Below are positions 23,352 through 34,722 of a DNA stretch of 64,000 bases, piece by piece. This DNA is from Tridacna crocea (taxonomy: Eukaryota > Mollusca > Bivalvia > Cardiida > Cardiidae). The stretch spans positions 23,953,673 to 24,017,672 of the forward strand of contig OX031070.1 of the NCBI GenBank assembly GCA_943736015.1, read 5' to 3'. Position 1 is the stretch's first letter; the number at the start of each line of letters is the position of its first letter. The notes below the pieces were generated by a model, which saw nothing but the letters and a program-made list of their open reading frames with translations, made no database searches and was not told the origin of the DNA. The translations under genes and the position numbers were made by a program.

Positions 23352-23557
23352 TGTTACGAGAGACCACTCCTTCCTGCATGGCATACTCCCGATTTAAATA
23401 CAATACCTGGCAACTGCGTCAGGGAGATATCTCTTTGGCTCAGTGGTTAGGGTATTGGCTTTGCGTCCGGGAGTTCGGAGTTCGAATCCCGCTCCGATCC
23501 TTATTTCTGCCATGCATTTATTCATTTGTTTCTTTGTTGCGGACTTCGTTCGTAAGA
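23352..23557 (+). repeat. TRIM 3' LTR
   Basis: Differs from the 5' LTR at about six positions (for example gacaga/gagaga, ctgact/ctggca, ttacgg/ttgcgg). Confidence 0.88.
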
Positions 23558-23788
23558 AAATCAAGAAATGGCATACATCTTACTCAACACAGTAAAGTTT
23601 TGGTTTTGCTCCACATCTAGGCTACATTTGTAGGTGACTTGTTTTTTTCTTTCCCATCAGATAAAGGACATAAAGAAGTAACAATCAAACTGTTTCAACC
23701 TTTAGAATATGGGTCTATCACACAATCACTAAATCCAATTCAATGCACAATCAGGGCCTTTCACTGACAATAATCAAATGTTGACCCC

Positions 23789-24018
23789 ATACCCCATTAC
23801 CACACAATCCCTACTTTTGACGCCCCTCAAAGAAAGAAGCCTTTAGAACACATTGTGGGAAAAGGAGAAAATGCTGGTTACCAGCATTTTCTCCTTTTCC
23901 CACAGTGTTTTCTACCCTTCACAAGACAATTTCAAATTTTCAGTCGCTTTTATTTTGTCATCTGCAAATGCTTTCAATTTGGACAATCCTAAAATTTTGT
24001 CGTTTAGTAATGAGTTAA
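23789..24018 (+). mobile_element. TTAA hairpin MITE
   Basis: Right TTAA kept, left drifted. The loop base is TTA rather than the TAA usual in this orientation. Confidence 0.9.
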
Positions 24019-24174
24019 CAGTATTAGAGTTTCAAAATATAGTTTGAACTATAGTGAAATAACTGAGCTATTCTAATACCTGAATAAGTTTGTTTGTGGA
24101 TACTACACAACAATAATGTACAGAGCTCCAGATAAATGGGACTGATGGTATTCTAAATCTATTATTTCTCTTCC

Positions 24175-24249
24175 AAACCCTATGTTGTGGGTACTCATTA
24201 GAATCGCCTCAATGAGACGATTCTAATGAGTACCCATAACACAGGGTTT
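24175..24249. repeat. Inverted repeat, 32-bp arms
   Basis: Arms 24175-24206 and 24218-24249 (aaaccctatgttgtgggtac.../...gtacccataacacagggttt) around an 11-bp loop. The centre of a MITE whose other copy is near 13260-13480. Confidence 0.85.
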
Positions 24250-24319
24250 AGTGGAGAACTATTGAAATTTTCAATTTTTAAATCTAAATCACTCCCTCTA
24301 TCTGGAGCTCTGAATGTAG

Positions 24320-24910
24320 ATTTTAGCCATGCTCTTGCAATAGGGGAATAAATGCATCCCTGTGATGCTTGATATCAAGCAAGTCATCATAATTATAAAT
24401 ATGGTTCCATAAAAATCCATTCTATCAACCAACTGAATCATGAGGTAGAAGTCATTGGACATTAAAAACACTGACAGATACAAAAAGTTTAAAACCAGGT
24501 CAGCCAGGTTGCTTTAGTTCACAAGTGGTTCCGTTCCACTGGTGTTTCAATTGAAATCCTTGTGCAGTCAAGCTTCCGATATGCGTAAGGTCCCAACTGC
24601 AGTGAGTATATAGACATGTCTCTTCTGTCAAAGCCATGAAACAGGAAGAAAACTTGTAGCCAGAAATTTGTGGCTTTAGTCATCTTAGAAGTCTAAATCA
24701 CGATGCTATTTCTAGCATCAATTCCTGTACAAGAAATGTCTTTGTTCATTTTTCCTAACTTTCCAAGGATCAATGTGCAATCTTGTGTGATGTCAATTAA
24801 ATATGAATGAAACTACAAAGTAAAAGTAAAGATATTCACTATAAAATCATAAGAAATAATGTAACCATTGACTCAGCTTAAAAAAAAAAAACACTTGCTT
24901 TACTGAAAAA
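24320..24910. other. AT-rich non-coding sequence
   Basis: No supported gene or recognised repeat. Confidence 0.4.
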
Positions 24911-24914
24911 AGAA

Positions 24915-24985
24915 ATTCTCTGTGACTCGAACTCGATCCGTTTGGTCGGTAGCAGAGTTCCTTTAACCACTGCACCACAGCATTA
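24915..24985 (-). mobile_element. tRNA-like SINE head
   Basis: Minus-strand A box TGGTGCAGTGG (24977-24967) and B box GAGTTCGAGTC (24934-24924). No tRNA cloverleaf acceptor pairing seen. Confidence 0.55.
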
Positions 24986-25379
24986 CTTACACGTCATTGT
25001 TGAAATTTACCAATAAGTAACTGTTTCGTCCCTGGCATTCCCTATTTGAATGTTTTGAACTGATCCAGTGTTTGTAAACAAAGGCCACAGTTATCGCGTT
25101 TTGATAGTAACTGGCAGAGACCCCTGTTTAGTCATCACATCCACTTTTTGCAGGTACCATTATCAGTGGTCTTTAAATCCGAAGGTATAAAGGGTGAAAG
25201 CATAAATTTTATGGCAAGCTCTATGCTTGTGAAATGATCAATGCTCAGAATAATCTAAATATACAATATCTGAAATTAGAAATTGTTTTTTTTTTATTTT
25301 GTTTTTATTTTCATCTTCAAACAGTTATCTTTGCGCAGTACCATGATAGGATACGAGGTAATGCACTATCTGAAATACA

Positions 25380-25640
25380 GCTTGCAACATGCTAAAAGGG
25401 GCATTCAGACATTTGCGTTAAGTGTCGTGTCAGATCAGCCTGTGCTGTCCGCACAGGCTAATCCAAGACAGCACTTTATGACTACATTAGATTTTGTTCT
25501 TCAGTAGACTTGCGCAATACAGAAAATTATATGAAAAAAGAAAGTGTCTTTTCGGATTAGCCTGCGCAGACTGCACAGGCTGATCCGAGATGACACTTTA
25601 CGCAAATGTCCTAATGAACCTTTTCAAAGGCCATATAACA
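25380..25640. mobile_element. GC-rich bivalve MITE, copy A
   Basis: Near-palindromic element with gcaacatgctaaaaggggcat at one end and aaaggccatata at the other. Internal paired blocks are cagcctgtgctgtccgcaca and cctgcgcagactgcacaggc. Other copies at 43051 and 53744 and fragments at 40060 and 54610. Confidence 0.85.
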
Positions 25641-25747
25641 TAAAATTGTATGGACCATGCTCTGGCTAAAGGGGGCTTAATGCATCTCTGTGATCCATGG
25701 CAACATGCAAGCCATCATAGACTTATGGATCTGTAATATTCACTTTT

Positions 25748-25981
25748 TTAACTCATTACCAAATGACCAAATTTTAGGTTTGTCCAAATCGAAAGCATTT
25801 AAATGCAGACGACAAAATAAAAGTGACTGAAAATTTGAATATTTTTTGGACGAGGAGTAGAAAACATTGTAGGAAATGGAGAAAATGCTGGTTACCAGCA
25901 TTTTCTCCTTTTCCCACAATGTTTTCTAAAGGTTTCTTTCTCAGGGGTGTCAAAAGTAGGGATTTTGTGGTAATGGGTTAA
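25748..25981 (-). mobile_element. TTAA hairpin MITE
   Basis: Full length. One hairpin arm has aggaaatgg where the other keeps ccttttccc. Confidence 0.9.
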
Positions 25982-26633
25982 ACAATCAATAGAATCATGA
26001 GAAAGACAGGTCCTTTGACATACAGAAAATTGACCAATAGCAAAAGTTTCGGCTTGGGTCAGCTTTTGCGAATGACACATTTCAAAGATGCATCAAGCCC
26101 CGTTTTTAAAGATCATGGCTCATATGTGACAGTATACTCTATAAGTGAACATTTTTGTGACACGGACATTTTTCAATTCTCTAATTTGAAAACTTTCCTA
26201 TTTGTGTATTTTACCATATCAATATATACAAAAAGTCTTGATTTCACGAACATTTCCCTACGTAAAATGTCCGTAGTCGATAAATTTGCAAATTTTACAA
26301 CACATTTATATATCAATGTATACAGCATTCAACACAAAAGCATTCATGTATTACCTTTATAATGATATAAAATTCAATAGCACCGATGCAATTATTTGTA
26401 ATCTATCCATAAATTTCTCTATTTCCAATCAATAGATATATTTGTTCATTCATTTCCTATGAAATTTGTATTAAATCACATTAGGTTATCATGACTTAAA
26501 TCTAGATAAAAATGAAATCAGCATATCATTTAGCATGGAAAATGAAGCAAGTCATTATATTGCAATTTTTAACAGGGGTTTGGTTTGAAAATCTGAGTTG
26601 AAAATCCAGGGTCTGGTCAGTCTACCATTATTT
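25982..26633. other. AT-rich non-coding sequence
   Basis: Holds an open frame of 121 codons (25997-26362). Its composition is not gene-like, it has no splice context, and I recognise no domain. Confidence 0.4.
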
Positions 26634-26695
26634 TTTCCCTTCTCCAACAGTGTTTTCTTAACTTTTCACCAGTCGACAAAACCCTATAGTTTTAA
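26634..26695 (+). mobile_element. TTAA hairpin MITE scrap
   Basis: cttctccaacagtgttttct, then drift to TTAA, abutting the next copy. Confidence 0.4.
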
Positions 26696-26919
26696 CCCAT
26701 TACCACACATTCCCTACTTTTGACAACTCTGTGAAAGAAGCCTTTAGAAAACATTGTAGGAAAAGGAGAAAATGCTTGTACCACCATTTTCTCCTTTTCC
26801 CACAATGAATTCTACCCTTCACAAAACAAATTTAAGATTTTCATTCACTTTTACTTCATCGTCTGCAAATGCTTTCGATTTGGACAAACCTAAAATTTTG
26901 TTGTTTGGTAAAGATTTAA
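26692..26919 (+). mobile_element. TTAA hairpin MITE
   Basis: Full length, TTAA ends. The loop has mutated to gcttgtaccacc. Confidence 0.9.
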
Positions 26920-27034
26920 ACACATTGATTTTCAATCAATTGAGAAACAAGTTTTTACAAATTAGGCTTATCTCTCTCAATTTTGCTCCCTAAGAACTAC
27001 ACCAGTACTCACGCCGCAGAATGTTTGGGCCAAT

Positions 27035-27120
27035 AAACAACCCACAATTGACACCCATTCCTTGGTATCAAACTTAGGACCTTAAGGTTATGAGGCTGAT
27101 GCTCTACCTCACAATCACAG
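27035..27120 (-). mobile_element. tRNA-like SINE fragment
   Basis: Minus-strand TGAGGTAGAGC (27111-27101) and AAGTTTGATACC (27074-27063) resemble A and B boxes. Confidence 0.45.
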
Positions 27121-27279
27121 ACACCACAATCCTGTTACTTTACAAAAGAGCATCTAACAATACAGATGCATGTATAGTCAAAGAATATGAAGATCACAAC
27201 ATCCAGAGCTAATGGTATCTTCTTTGTCAACAGCAACCTAAAATTTCAATAGTTATTTTGGGTGGTATTCAGAGACTGA

Positions 27280-27532
27280 TCATTTTGAGTTTGTCCACAT
27301 GGATGTATATATTGAAAGCATTTGCAGATGACAATTTCAAAGTATGGCAGCTTAAAGGGTGTAATTCTTCTTTAACTTTAGACAACACTGTGGGTAAACG
27401 AGAAAATGCGGTTTACCAACATTTATTCCTTTCACCTCCATGTTAAAACAAAAGGTTTCTTTCCCAGGGCTGTTAAAATTCAGTATTGCATTGTATTAAT
27501 TGTCAGAATTGCATTGTGTGGTAATGGGTTAA
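27280..27532 (-). mobile_element. TTAA hairpin MITE, diverged
   Basis: R side opens at attttgagtttgtcc. A duplicated stretch near the L end (agtattgcattgtattaa / agaattgcattgtgtgg). Right TTAA intact. Confidence 0.7.
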
Positions 27533-27944
27533 ACTCAAAAGCTGACATAATTTTTGGGAATCTGTCTAGATAAATTACTTGATACTCAATGAAATAATTA
27601 CAGTACTACGTATCAGTTTAGCAACTTTTAAAGCTTTATTTACTTTTGTTTAATTTAAAGCTAATATTGTACACCAATGTGAAACGAAATATACAATTTA
27701 CACAATCTCTCGACACCCTTAACTGGTTATGGTTGGGCCCTTCTTATCACTGGTTTCATAACAAAACCCCTGCTATGAGGCCTTGAAAAGTCTAGCCCTA
27801 TATGACTGTCTCCAACGCCCTTGTTTATGGAGATACTCAAACTTTCTTGAAGATGTAGAAGTTGTATTTACACTATTTTTAGCATTTACAATTAAGGATG
27901 AAACTATCATCACACAGGAATCGTGACCGTCTGGTTGAGATTTT

Positions 27945-28014
27945 CAGTCTTTAAATTTGAAATTTGTTTGGAGAAGGGTAGAAAACATAGTGGGAAAAGG
28001 AGAAAATGCTGGTT
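27945..28014 (-). mobile_element. Left part of a TTAA hairpin MITE split by a large element
   Basis: Carries gaagggtagaaaacatagtg and the first arm to gctggtt. The rest of this copy is at 35423-35515. Confidence 0.85.
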
Positions 28015-28714
28015 TGTTAGAACCACTTTTGAAATAAAATCCAGTTTTGAAATAAAAATTTCAACCTCGCTGTAATACTTTAATATTCATCCATCTACTT
28101 CGAAATGGATATATATGGGTGATTTTCATTCAAAACATTACAGAAACATCATGAAAGATGGAAAATAAAGCATTTGAATTTGTATTTAAAAAAAGGCCGT
28201 TACTCTACGTCGGCCTGTTAAGCTTGACTCTGGATATTTGAAATAAAATTTCGACCAACCTATAATCCTTTATTATTGATCTATCTATTTTAAAATCAAT
28301 ATATATGGGTGATTTTGATCCAAAACATTCCAGAAACAGTATCAAAGATGAAAAAAAAGCATCTAAACTTGCATTAAAAAAAGGCCGTTGCTCTACGTCG
28401 GATTTTAGGCTTGACTCTAGTTCGGATTTGTAAAAGCGGGACTATATGTCGGATTGTTAAGCTTGACTCTAGTTCATTTTTGAAATAAAACTGAAGAATG
28501 CGTATATTTGAAATAAAATTTCAACTTCGTTATATTCTTTTAGTTTTCATCCCTCTTCTTCAAAATGGATGTATATGGGCGATGTTGATCCAAAATTATA
28601 CAGAAACATCATGAAAGATGGAAAGAATCGCTTTTGAAACTTCACTTCAAAAAGCGGATTCGTGTGGAAATTTGAATCGAAACTGAACAAGAATAAGGAT
28701 AATTGAAAGAAAAT
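28015..28714 (+). repeat. Left 700-bp TIR of the 7.4-kb element
   Basis: Contains successive ~200-bp units starting near 28045, 28240 and 28500, each with (g/a)aaataaaatttc(a/g)a(c/a), atatatgggtgattt or its gcgatg variant, and catcatgaaagatgg. Confidence 0.9.
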
Positions 28715-30045
28715 TTTCAACTTCGCTCTATTCTGTTAGAATCCACCCATCTGCTTCATAATGAATATATATTGATGATTTTGATCCAAAACTGTACAGA
28801 AACGTCATCAAAGATGGAAAAAGTCGCCTTTGAAACTTCAGTTGGAAAGGCCGATTGTTAAGCTTGACTCTAGTCCAATTTTGAAATAAAAATGAAGCAG
28901 AATGCGTATGTTTGAAATAAAATTTCAAGTTCGTTATATTCCTTTAGTTTTCATCCCTCTTCTCTAAAATGGATATATATGGGCGATGTTGATCCAAAAC
29001 TATACAGAAACATCATGAAAGATGGAAAAAATCGTGTTTGAAACTTTACTTCAAAAAGCGAATTCGTGTGGAAATTTGAAGAAAAACTGAAGAAAAATGC
29101 GGATAATTATCGATGGTTATCCCGAGTTGCGAAAGTTTGGAAAGTGTGGAGGCGAGACTGCCGCTGGGCCATTAGCCATTGCTCGGGCCAGCATCGGACT
29201 CGCCGTAAGGCTCCCCGAGCCTTTTTTTTTTGGTCATAAATTAAGGTTCCTTCAATGGTTATCCCGAGCTACGAAAGAGGAGTATGGTTAGGCCTTAGCC
29301 TACGTAATTTATCTGCTGCGGCCGAGAGATTTGCGCAGAAAATTGGGCCTATGCCAGTGATTTACTCCCAAAATTTACGGAAGTCAGGTGATGTCGCCGT
29401 ATAAATTAATACTCGCTGTCCGCAGATTTTGCTCCCCAGAATTGAACACTTTTATCATTAAATATTGTTACCATCAATGTGCTCCTCAGACTTGAACACT
29501 TTTATCACTGATTTCTTTTATCGTCAAAGTTTTTTTTTTCGGTGTTCAACTCTGGGGAGCAGAGATGGAAAAAAAAACACACTTGAAAACTTCAATAAAA
29601 AAGGCCGATTGTTAAGCTTGACTCTTCTTCATTTGTGAAAGAAAACTTTAGAAGAATGAGGATATTTGAAACAAAATTTCAACTTCAATATATTCCTTTA
29701 GTTTTCATCCCTCTTCTTCGAAATGGAAATATATGGGCGATTTTGATCCAAAACTATACAGAAACATCATGAAAGGTTGAAAAAAATCGCGTTTGAAACT
29801 TCACTTCAAATGGTCGTTTCATGTGGAAATTTGAAGAAAAGTTGAAAAATTATGCGGATAATTGAAAGAAAATTTTCAACTTTGCTATATTCCCTTAGAA
29901 TTCACCAATCTACTTCAAAATAAGTTTCAAAGGCGACTGTTTCCATCTTTGATGACGTTTCTGTACAGTTTTGGATCAAAATCATCAATATATATTCATT
30001 ATGAAGCAGATGGGTGGATTCTAACAGAATAGAGCGAAGTTGAAA
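28713..30045. repeat. Second-level foldback block inserted in the left TIR
   Basis: Bounded by its own inverted ends (ttttcaacttcgctctattc at 28713, inverse near 30043), about 125 bp long. It holds further ~200-bp subrepeats and two unrelated insertions. The right TIR lacks it: text on both sides (gaaagaaaa | cctggttcactaaccccc) is contiguous at 34690-34727. Confidence 0.75.
29431..29560. repeat. Small inverted-repeat MITE
   Basis: gctccccaga.ttgaacac at the left, its inverse gtgttcaactctggggagc at the right. A third, direct partial copy (gctcctcagacttgaacac) lies between. Confidence 0.7.
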
Positions 30046-31988
30046 AGGGCCTGGTTCACTAACCCCCATAATTTGCCCAAAATATTCAAGAAAAGTAAAC
30101 TATGATAAATATCATCAATTGATCAATATTCATTCAAAACAACTTCTAAACTGTATAAAAATGCTATTTTGTTAATTTCAAATAATTTTGTAGGTGATTA
30201 ATTTCACGTTTTAAAACCCCCTATTTTCCAAAAAACAGGAAAATCATACCATTTTTGTCCAATTATATTAAAAATAAACTATCAGCGCAGGCGAGTACCA
30301 CAATATAACAAGTATGTTTGTATTAATAATTAAGATACAAACAAAATGATAGATGTTTCGTTGTGGTACTCAAATGCGCTCATGTTCTAATTCAAATAAA
30401 ATTGTACCCGAGGCGTAGGCTTTGACGCTGATGAGTAGCCCGTATATATCCAAACAGAGAACGCCATTTCGGGTTTATATGTCCAAAACTGTTGTTTTAT
30501 GAATACATTACATGTGCAATTGCTAAATGAAATAACAATTGCTACTTTAGTCAATGCATTTTGCTATAACATTGTACTTTATAGCAATGAAAAACGAAAA
30601 TATTAACGCGATGTACGAACTTTACCGAGTACGATTTTCGCCCGTCTCCAATGTAAACAATGCAGACTATACGCTCTTAGCGATGCAATCGGTAGGCCTA
30701 CTAGATCCCGTAGCATTTCTAAGTACATCTAAGTATTATTTATCATTTATCATTTCTTTTTTCTTTTAAAAATTGGGTCCAGAAAACTTTGAGCTTGACA
30801 AACTATTTATAGATTTTTCGGGGACACAAATCGAAGACAGTAGATGAAATATCTCGTAAAGGAGAAAATTAAATACGATAGTCTACATTGCAGGTCGTAT
30901 TTCGCTTTCGTTTTACGATATTTTTGCCACAATTACTTAGAAAATACCAATTAGATAGATCTACATGTTTATCTACAGAGTTTTTTTGCGGTATTTGAGA
31001 AGATTTTTTCAAGTTTTTCGTCTGGCAGGATACAATTCTATTTTTAGACCTTAGCTTTAGATACTGCTACTTTATTTAACCGATAATCGACCGGTTGGAT
31101 GTGTAGGCTATTGGTGTATGACGTGCGCTCATGCCTAAGAGCACCCAAGTTCAAATCGTACTGTTAGCAATAACTTAATTTTTTTTAAATTAATTTTTCT
31201 TACATCAAATTTTTCTTCAAGATACCAAAGAAAAACTGTTCTAAACCAAATTAAGTCATTAGTGTCAAACCAAAATTAAACATTCAACTGGGAACAGTTC
31301 CGCGATGATGACCCTAAAATAATACAATTGCATATGGACAGTGGAAAATTCTCTGAAATTACACAGAAAGAGTGTCAATTGGAACAGGAAAAACTTTCAA
31401 GGAACTTGAAGAGACTTAAAAAGTTATGTCTGAAAAATCAGAATTTAATACCACGCCTAGCTAACACACAAATTATAAAATGTAAATAAGTTGTGTTTTG
31501 AAACACTAAAGACTGCTGTAACTCTACAAGGCCTATAAAATCGGAGGTCTTGGTGTTCCTATTATAGGAAGTTAATACAGAATACAGAACAGATATCATA
31601 CGACGATTAGAGTACAGCATACTGGTATAGAAAATTAAATAAATTCTGGTATAGAAAATTAAATAAATTAACAGTTTGGACCACTTTCAACTTATTTTTC
31701 AGAATGCTGCAAAACTATCAATGTATTATGTGTCACAAACGGGTAAAAACTTTATGATCGTTGTCCTGTAACAGACAAACTGAGAAAAAAGAGATGTTGT
31801 TTGCCGTTCTTTTCGAATACAGTGTTATAAAAGTGCCAAAAGTCCGCCTAAACTGAAACCGATATACAATTTCATGACATTCATGTATGTCGCCATCTTT
31901 CTGATAAGGTTAAAAACTCACCAAGCCGGTCTTCCAGAACAATTATTAGAAATTTTCTAGTAAAGCTACGCTCTACTAGACTATTATC

Positions 31989-32661
31989 TACAGGATGTCC
32001 GGAAAGTAAGATAACACCTCTGTACATTCGTAGTATGGCTTTACATTTCAATTAAAGAGATGAAAATTTAAATACATGTGTATTAAATGTGTAATTCTTT
32101 GTATGACATTTTTACTCAATTTTCATCACATGAAGAACTTTTATACATATTTCATATCAGAATTACCTTTTGGTCTATGAATTCATTTTAGTATAGTTAA
32201 CTGACGTTTTCATTAAAATGGCTTTTTTAAGCTCTTTCCATGCCAAATATTCATGATAAAGTTGTCAATCAGTTTAATAGCACATTCTACATCCAATCTT
32301 CTTAATTCCACGTGTGATGTTCTGTTGCAACATGTCTGTGTCTAGCTCAGGATTGCAGACATTTGACTTTAAGTAACCCTAAAGGAAGATGTTGCATCGA
32401 TTGAGGTCCAAACTGTGCGCAGGCCACGATATTTTTTAATCTTTTACCTCCGAATATCGTCCCGATATTAACTTATCACGGGTCATATGTTATAAAAAGT
32501 CCATCCCAGTATAAGATTAGTTTGCCATAGCAACATCCGGCATAAACCTGTGTTTTTCAATGAAGGAGATTTATTGTTTATAATTTTTTATCTCCTTATC
32601 AGAAATTAAAGGCTATATTTTAAATATACGAAAGTGTTACTTATTTTCCGGACACCCTGTA
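31989..32661 (-). mobile_element. Tc1/mariner-type remnant
   Basis: TIRs TACAGGATGTCCGGAAAGTAA and, inverted at 32661, TACAGGGTGTCCGGAAAATAA, with TA at both borders. Homologous to 40926-41857 along the first ~200 bp. Confidence 0.8.
32265..32440 (-). pseudogene. mariner transposase C-terminal remnant
   Basis: Minus-strand reading AHSLDLNRCNIFL*GYLKSN followed by VCNPELDTDMLQQNI matches the ...SPDLNPCDFFLWGYLK... block near the third catalytic residue of mariner-type transposases. One in-frame stop. Only the C-terminal part is left; no active enzyme. Confidence 0.65.
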
Positions 32662-32689
32662 CTATATTTGGTATTACCAAGTCTAGTGT

Positions 32690-33320
32690 CTCATGCAGTA
32701 TCCAAAGTGAGACAAGTATTTATGCGTGGTTTTGTGCCTCTCTAGTCTCTACCTCGGAATAGATAGCCTAACCAGGGAATCTATTACCAGAGACCATACC
32801 CGTGACATAGCAAAGACCTTGATTGGTACAGCTAATGACCAGGTGTTCCTTGTCCTTGATGGGACTTACACTGACAAATCGAACAGCTTTCAATTTCAAC
32901 GATGAACATACTGCATGCACAAAGGTCGTCTGCTAGTTAAGCCCATAGTAGTTGTTACAACCACAGGCTATTTCGTAACCATCGTTGGACCGTATTTGTC
33001 AGACAGCAAAAATGATAATGCTTCAATACTTAACCACATGCTTCTGTCAAATATGGAAGATGTCAGAGGCTTTTTTGAAGGATGTCGATGTATTTGTGGT
33101 GGACCGGGGCTTTCGAGACTCAAATTACTCGAGGAGCTTGGTATTCAGACTGAAATGCCAAGCATTCTTTCCAAAGAGCACAGACAGATGTCTTCAGAAG
33201 AAACTTATTGGCAATTTTGTTGGAATAGGCGTGTGCCCTTTCGAACAAATATTTTCCAATCTTTAGTTCTACATCTGGGGATCAGGAGCGTGCAAAAAGG
33301 GTGCTAGAACGCATTAGGAA
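32690..33320 (+). pseudogene. Broken DDE transposase (DDE_Tnp_4 / Harbinger-ISL2EU-like)
   Basis: Read across frame changes, the order of blocks fits a DDE_Tnp_4-type transposase. They are RQVFMRGFVP; LGIDSLTRESITRDHTRDIA; VFLVLDGTY (first catalytic Asp, ~32860); after an in-frame TGA, TYCMHKGRLLVKPIVVVTTT; GPYLSDSKNDNASILNHML; in another frame DVFVVDRGFRDSN (second Asp, ~33087-33125); back in frame, LLEELGIQTEMPSILSKEHR. At least one stop and three frame changes; the catalytic Glu region is not recognisable. It may be the former enzyme of the 7.4-kb element or an independent insertion. The 5-bp duplication of the host element is not typical of Harbinger (3 bp). Confidence 0.72.
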
Positions 33321-33420
33321 AGGAAATGAATTGAAGGATATGGTAGAGGAAAAAGGAATAGCAAGAAAAATCAAAATATGGCGGCCAGTGGATGAAGTTG
33401 AAATGAAAGCCTTTCTTCGC

Positions 33421-33565
33421 TTAACTCTTTACCAAACAATCCCTAGTTTTTTTTCCGACCCAGGGAAAGCAGGCTTTTGAAAGCTTTGTGGGAAAATAAG
33501 AAAATGTTGGTAATCAGCAATTTCTCTTTTTCCCACAATGCTTTCTCCCCTATCAGAGACCTAAA
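33421..33565 (+). mobile_element. TTAA hairpin MITE, R side lost
   Basis: TTAA, L side and a mutated hairpin (gaaaatgttggtaatcagc). Inserted inside the 7.4-kb element, just after the transposase remnant. Confidence 0.75.
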
Positions 33566-33840
33566 GCTTATTTGTACCAACTCTGAATTTATGTGCAGCA
33601 ACGTATGAAAATAGAGAGATAGGCTATTTGGTGTACGTGAATTGAAGATGCCACTCCCAATCAAATCGAAGATTCAAGTAGTGATATTGATCTGTGAATT
33701 ACATGTTTATCTTTACCTTTTGAAGACCGTTCAGCGTCAGTACTAACATGAACGTGTAATTCATACACCAGCCCGCCAATTTTACGTACCAAACTAGTGC
33801 TGCCAGTGTGAAATGGCTTAAATGTTTTTGTTAATGTGTT

Positions 33841-34079
33841 GATATTTACTTTTTCATCAAACAACATAATTATAGACTGGTCCAAATTAAAAAAAAAAAC
33901 ATTTGCAGACAACAAAGTAAATGTGACTCAAAAATTGAAAATTATTTATAAAAGGATAGAAAACATTGAGCGAAAAGCAAAATATGATTGTGTCCAGCAT
34001 TTTCTCCTTCTCCCACAATGTTTTCAAAAGCTATATTTCCCAGGGTCGTGAAAACCAAAGATTTTTTGGTAAAGGTTAA
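33841..34079 (-). mobile_element. TTAA hairpin MITE, diverged
   Basis: Inside the 7.4-kb element. First arm mutated (gagcgaaaagcaaaatatg), second arm conserved. Confidence 0.75.
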
Positions 34080-34197
34080 TATTTGATGTCTATACTTATT
34101 ATGCTCGAAATGAAACGGGGGAAATCAAATAAGACCACTGGTCAACGACAGATTGTTATAGTAATTTAAGGACTTTGAGAGTTAGTAACCATGATTC

Positions 34198-34427
34198 TTA
34201 ACCTTTTACCATACAACAAAATTTTGGGCTAGACCAAACTGAATCATTTCCAGGCAACAACAAAGATGTGCCTGAAAAACATGATTTCTGTTTTTGGACA
34301 GGGTAGAATGCATTGAAGGAAAAGGAGAGAATGCTGTTTACCAACATTTTCTCCTTATTCCACAATGTTTTCAAAAGTCCTCTTCTTCAGGGTCGTAAAA
34401 AGTCGGCATTGTGTTGTAAAGGCTTAA
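34198..34427 (-). mobile_element. TTAA hairpin MITE
   Basis: Inside the 7.4-kb element, TTAA at both ends, hairpin with scattered mismatches. Confidence 0.85.
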
Positions 34428-34722
34428 TTAAGTTAGTTTTTGTCACTGAAACGGAAGGATACACCGTGAGAAAATGTACGTTTGGATATGATTTTCTGTT
34501 TTTCACACACGCGTAACGTCGTGTTGTTTATGGGCGACATCAATAAAGACGTCGTTTTGTTGCGTTACAGAGGGCCTTGTTTCTTATTAAATTTCAATGC
34601 TCTGTTCAATTTTTTCACTAAATAATGTCATTCTCAGGTTATACACATGTCATTTCTATTATTTCCAAAAAATAGTGAGATTCTGAGGTTGGGCAAATTT
34701 TGGGGGTTAGTGAACCAGGTTC

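Larger units (their letters stand above)
23030..23557 (+). mobile_element. Miniature LTR retrotransposon (TRIM) with tRNA-like LTRs
   Basis: Two 206-bp direct repeats (23030-23235, 23352-23557), ~97% alike, begin TGTTACG and end CGTAAGA. They flank only 116 bp. A perfect AAAT duplication borders the whole (23026-23029, 23558-23561). The inner segment starts directly with an 18-nt tRNA-Pro-type primer-binding site, TGGGGGCTCGTCCGGGAT (23236-23253), and ends with a purine run (aagagggggtg) before the second repeat. No protein is encoded, so it must depend on another LTR element, probably Ty3/Gypsy-like judging from the 4-bp duplication. Each LTR holds tRNA-type A and B boxes. Confidence 0.88.

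Noticed and set aside
25997..26362. 121-codon plus-strand ORF
   Set aside because: AT-rich composition, low-complexity residues, no recognised domain, begins right at a MITE end; likely a chance frame.
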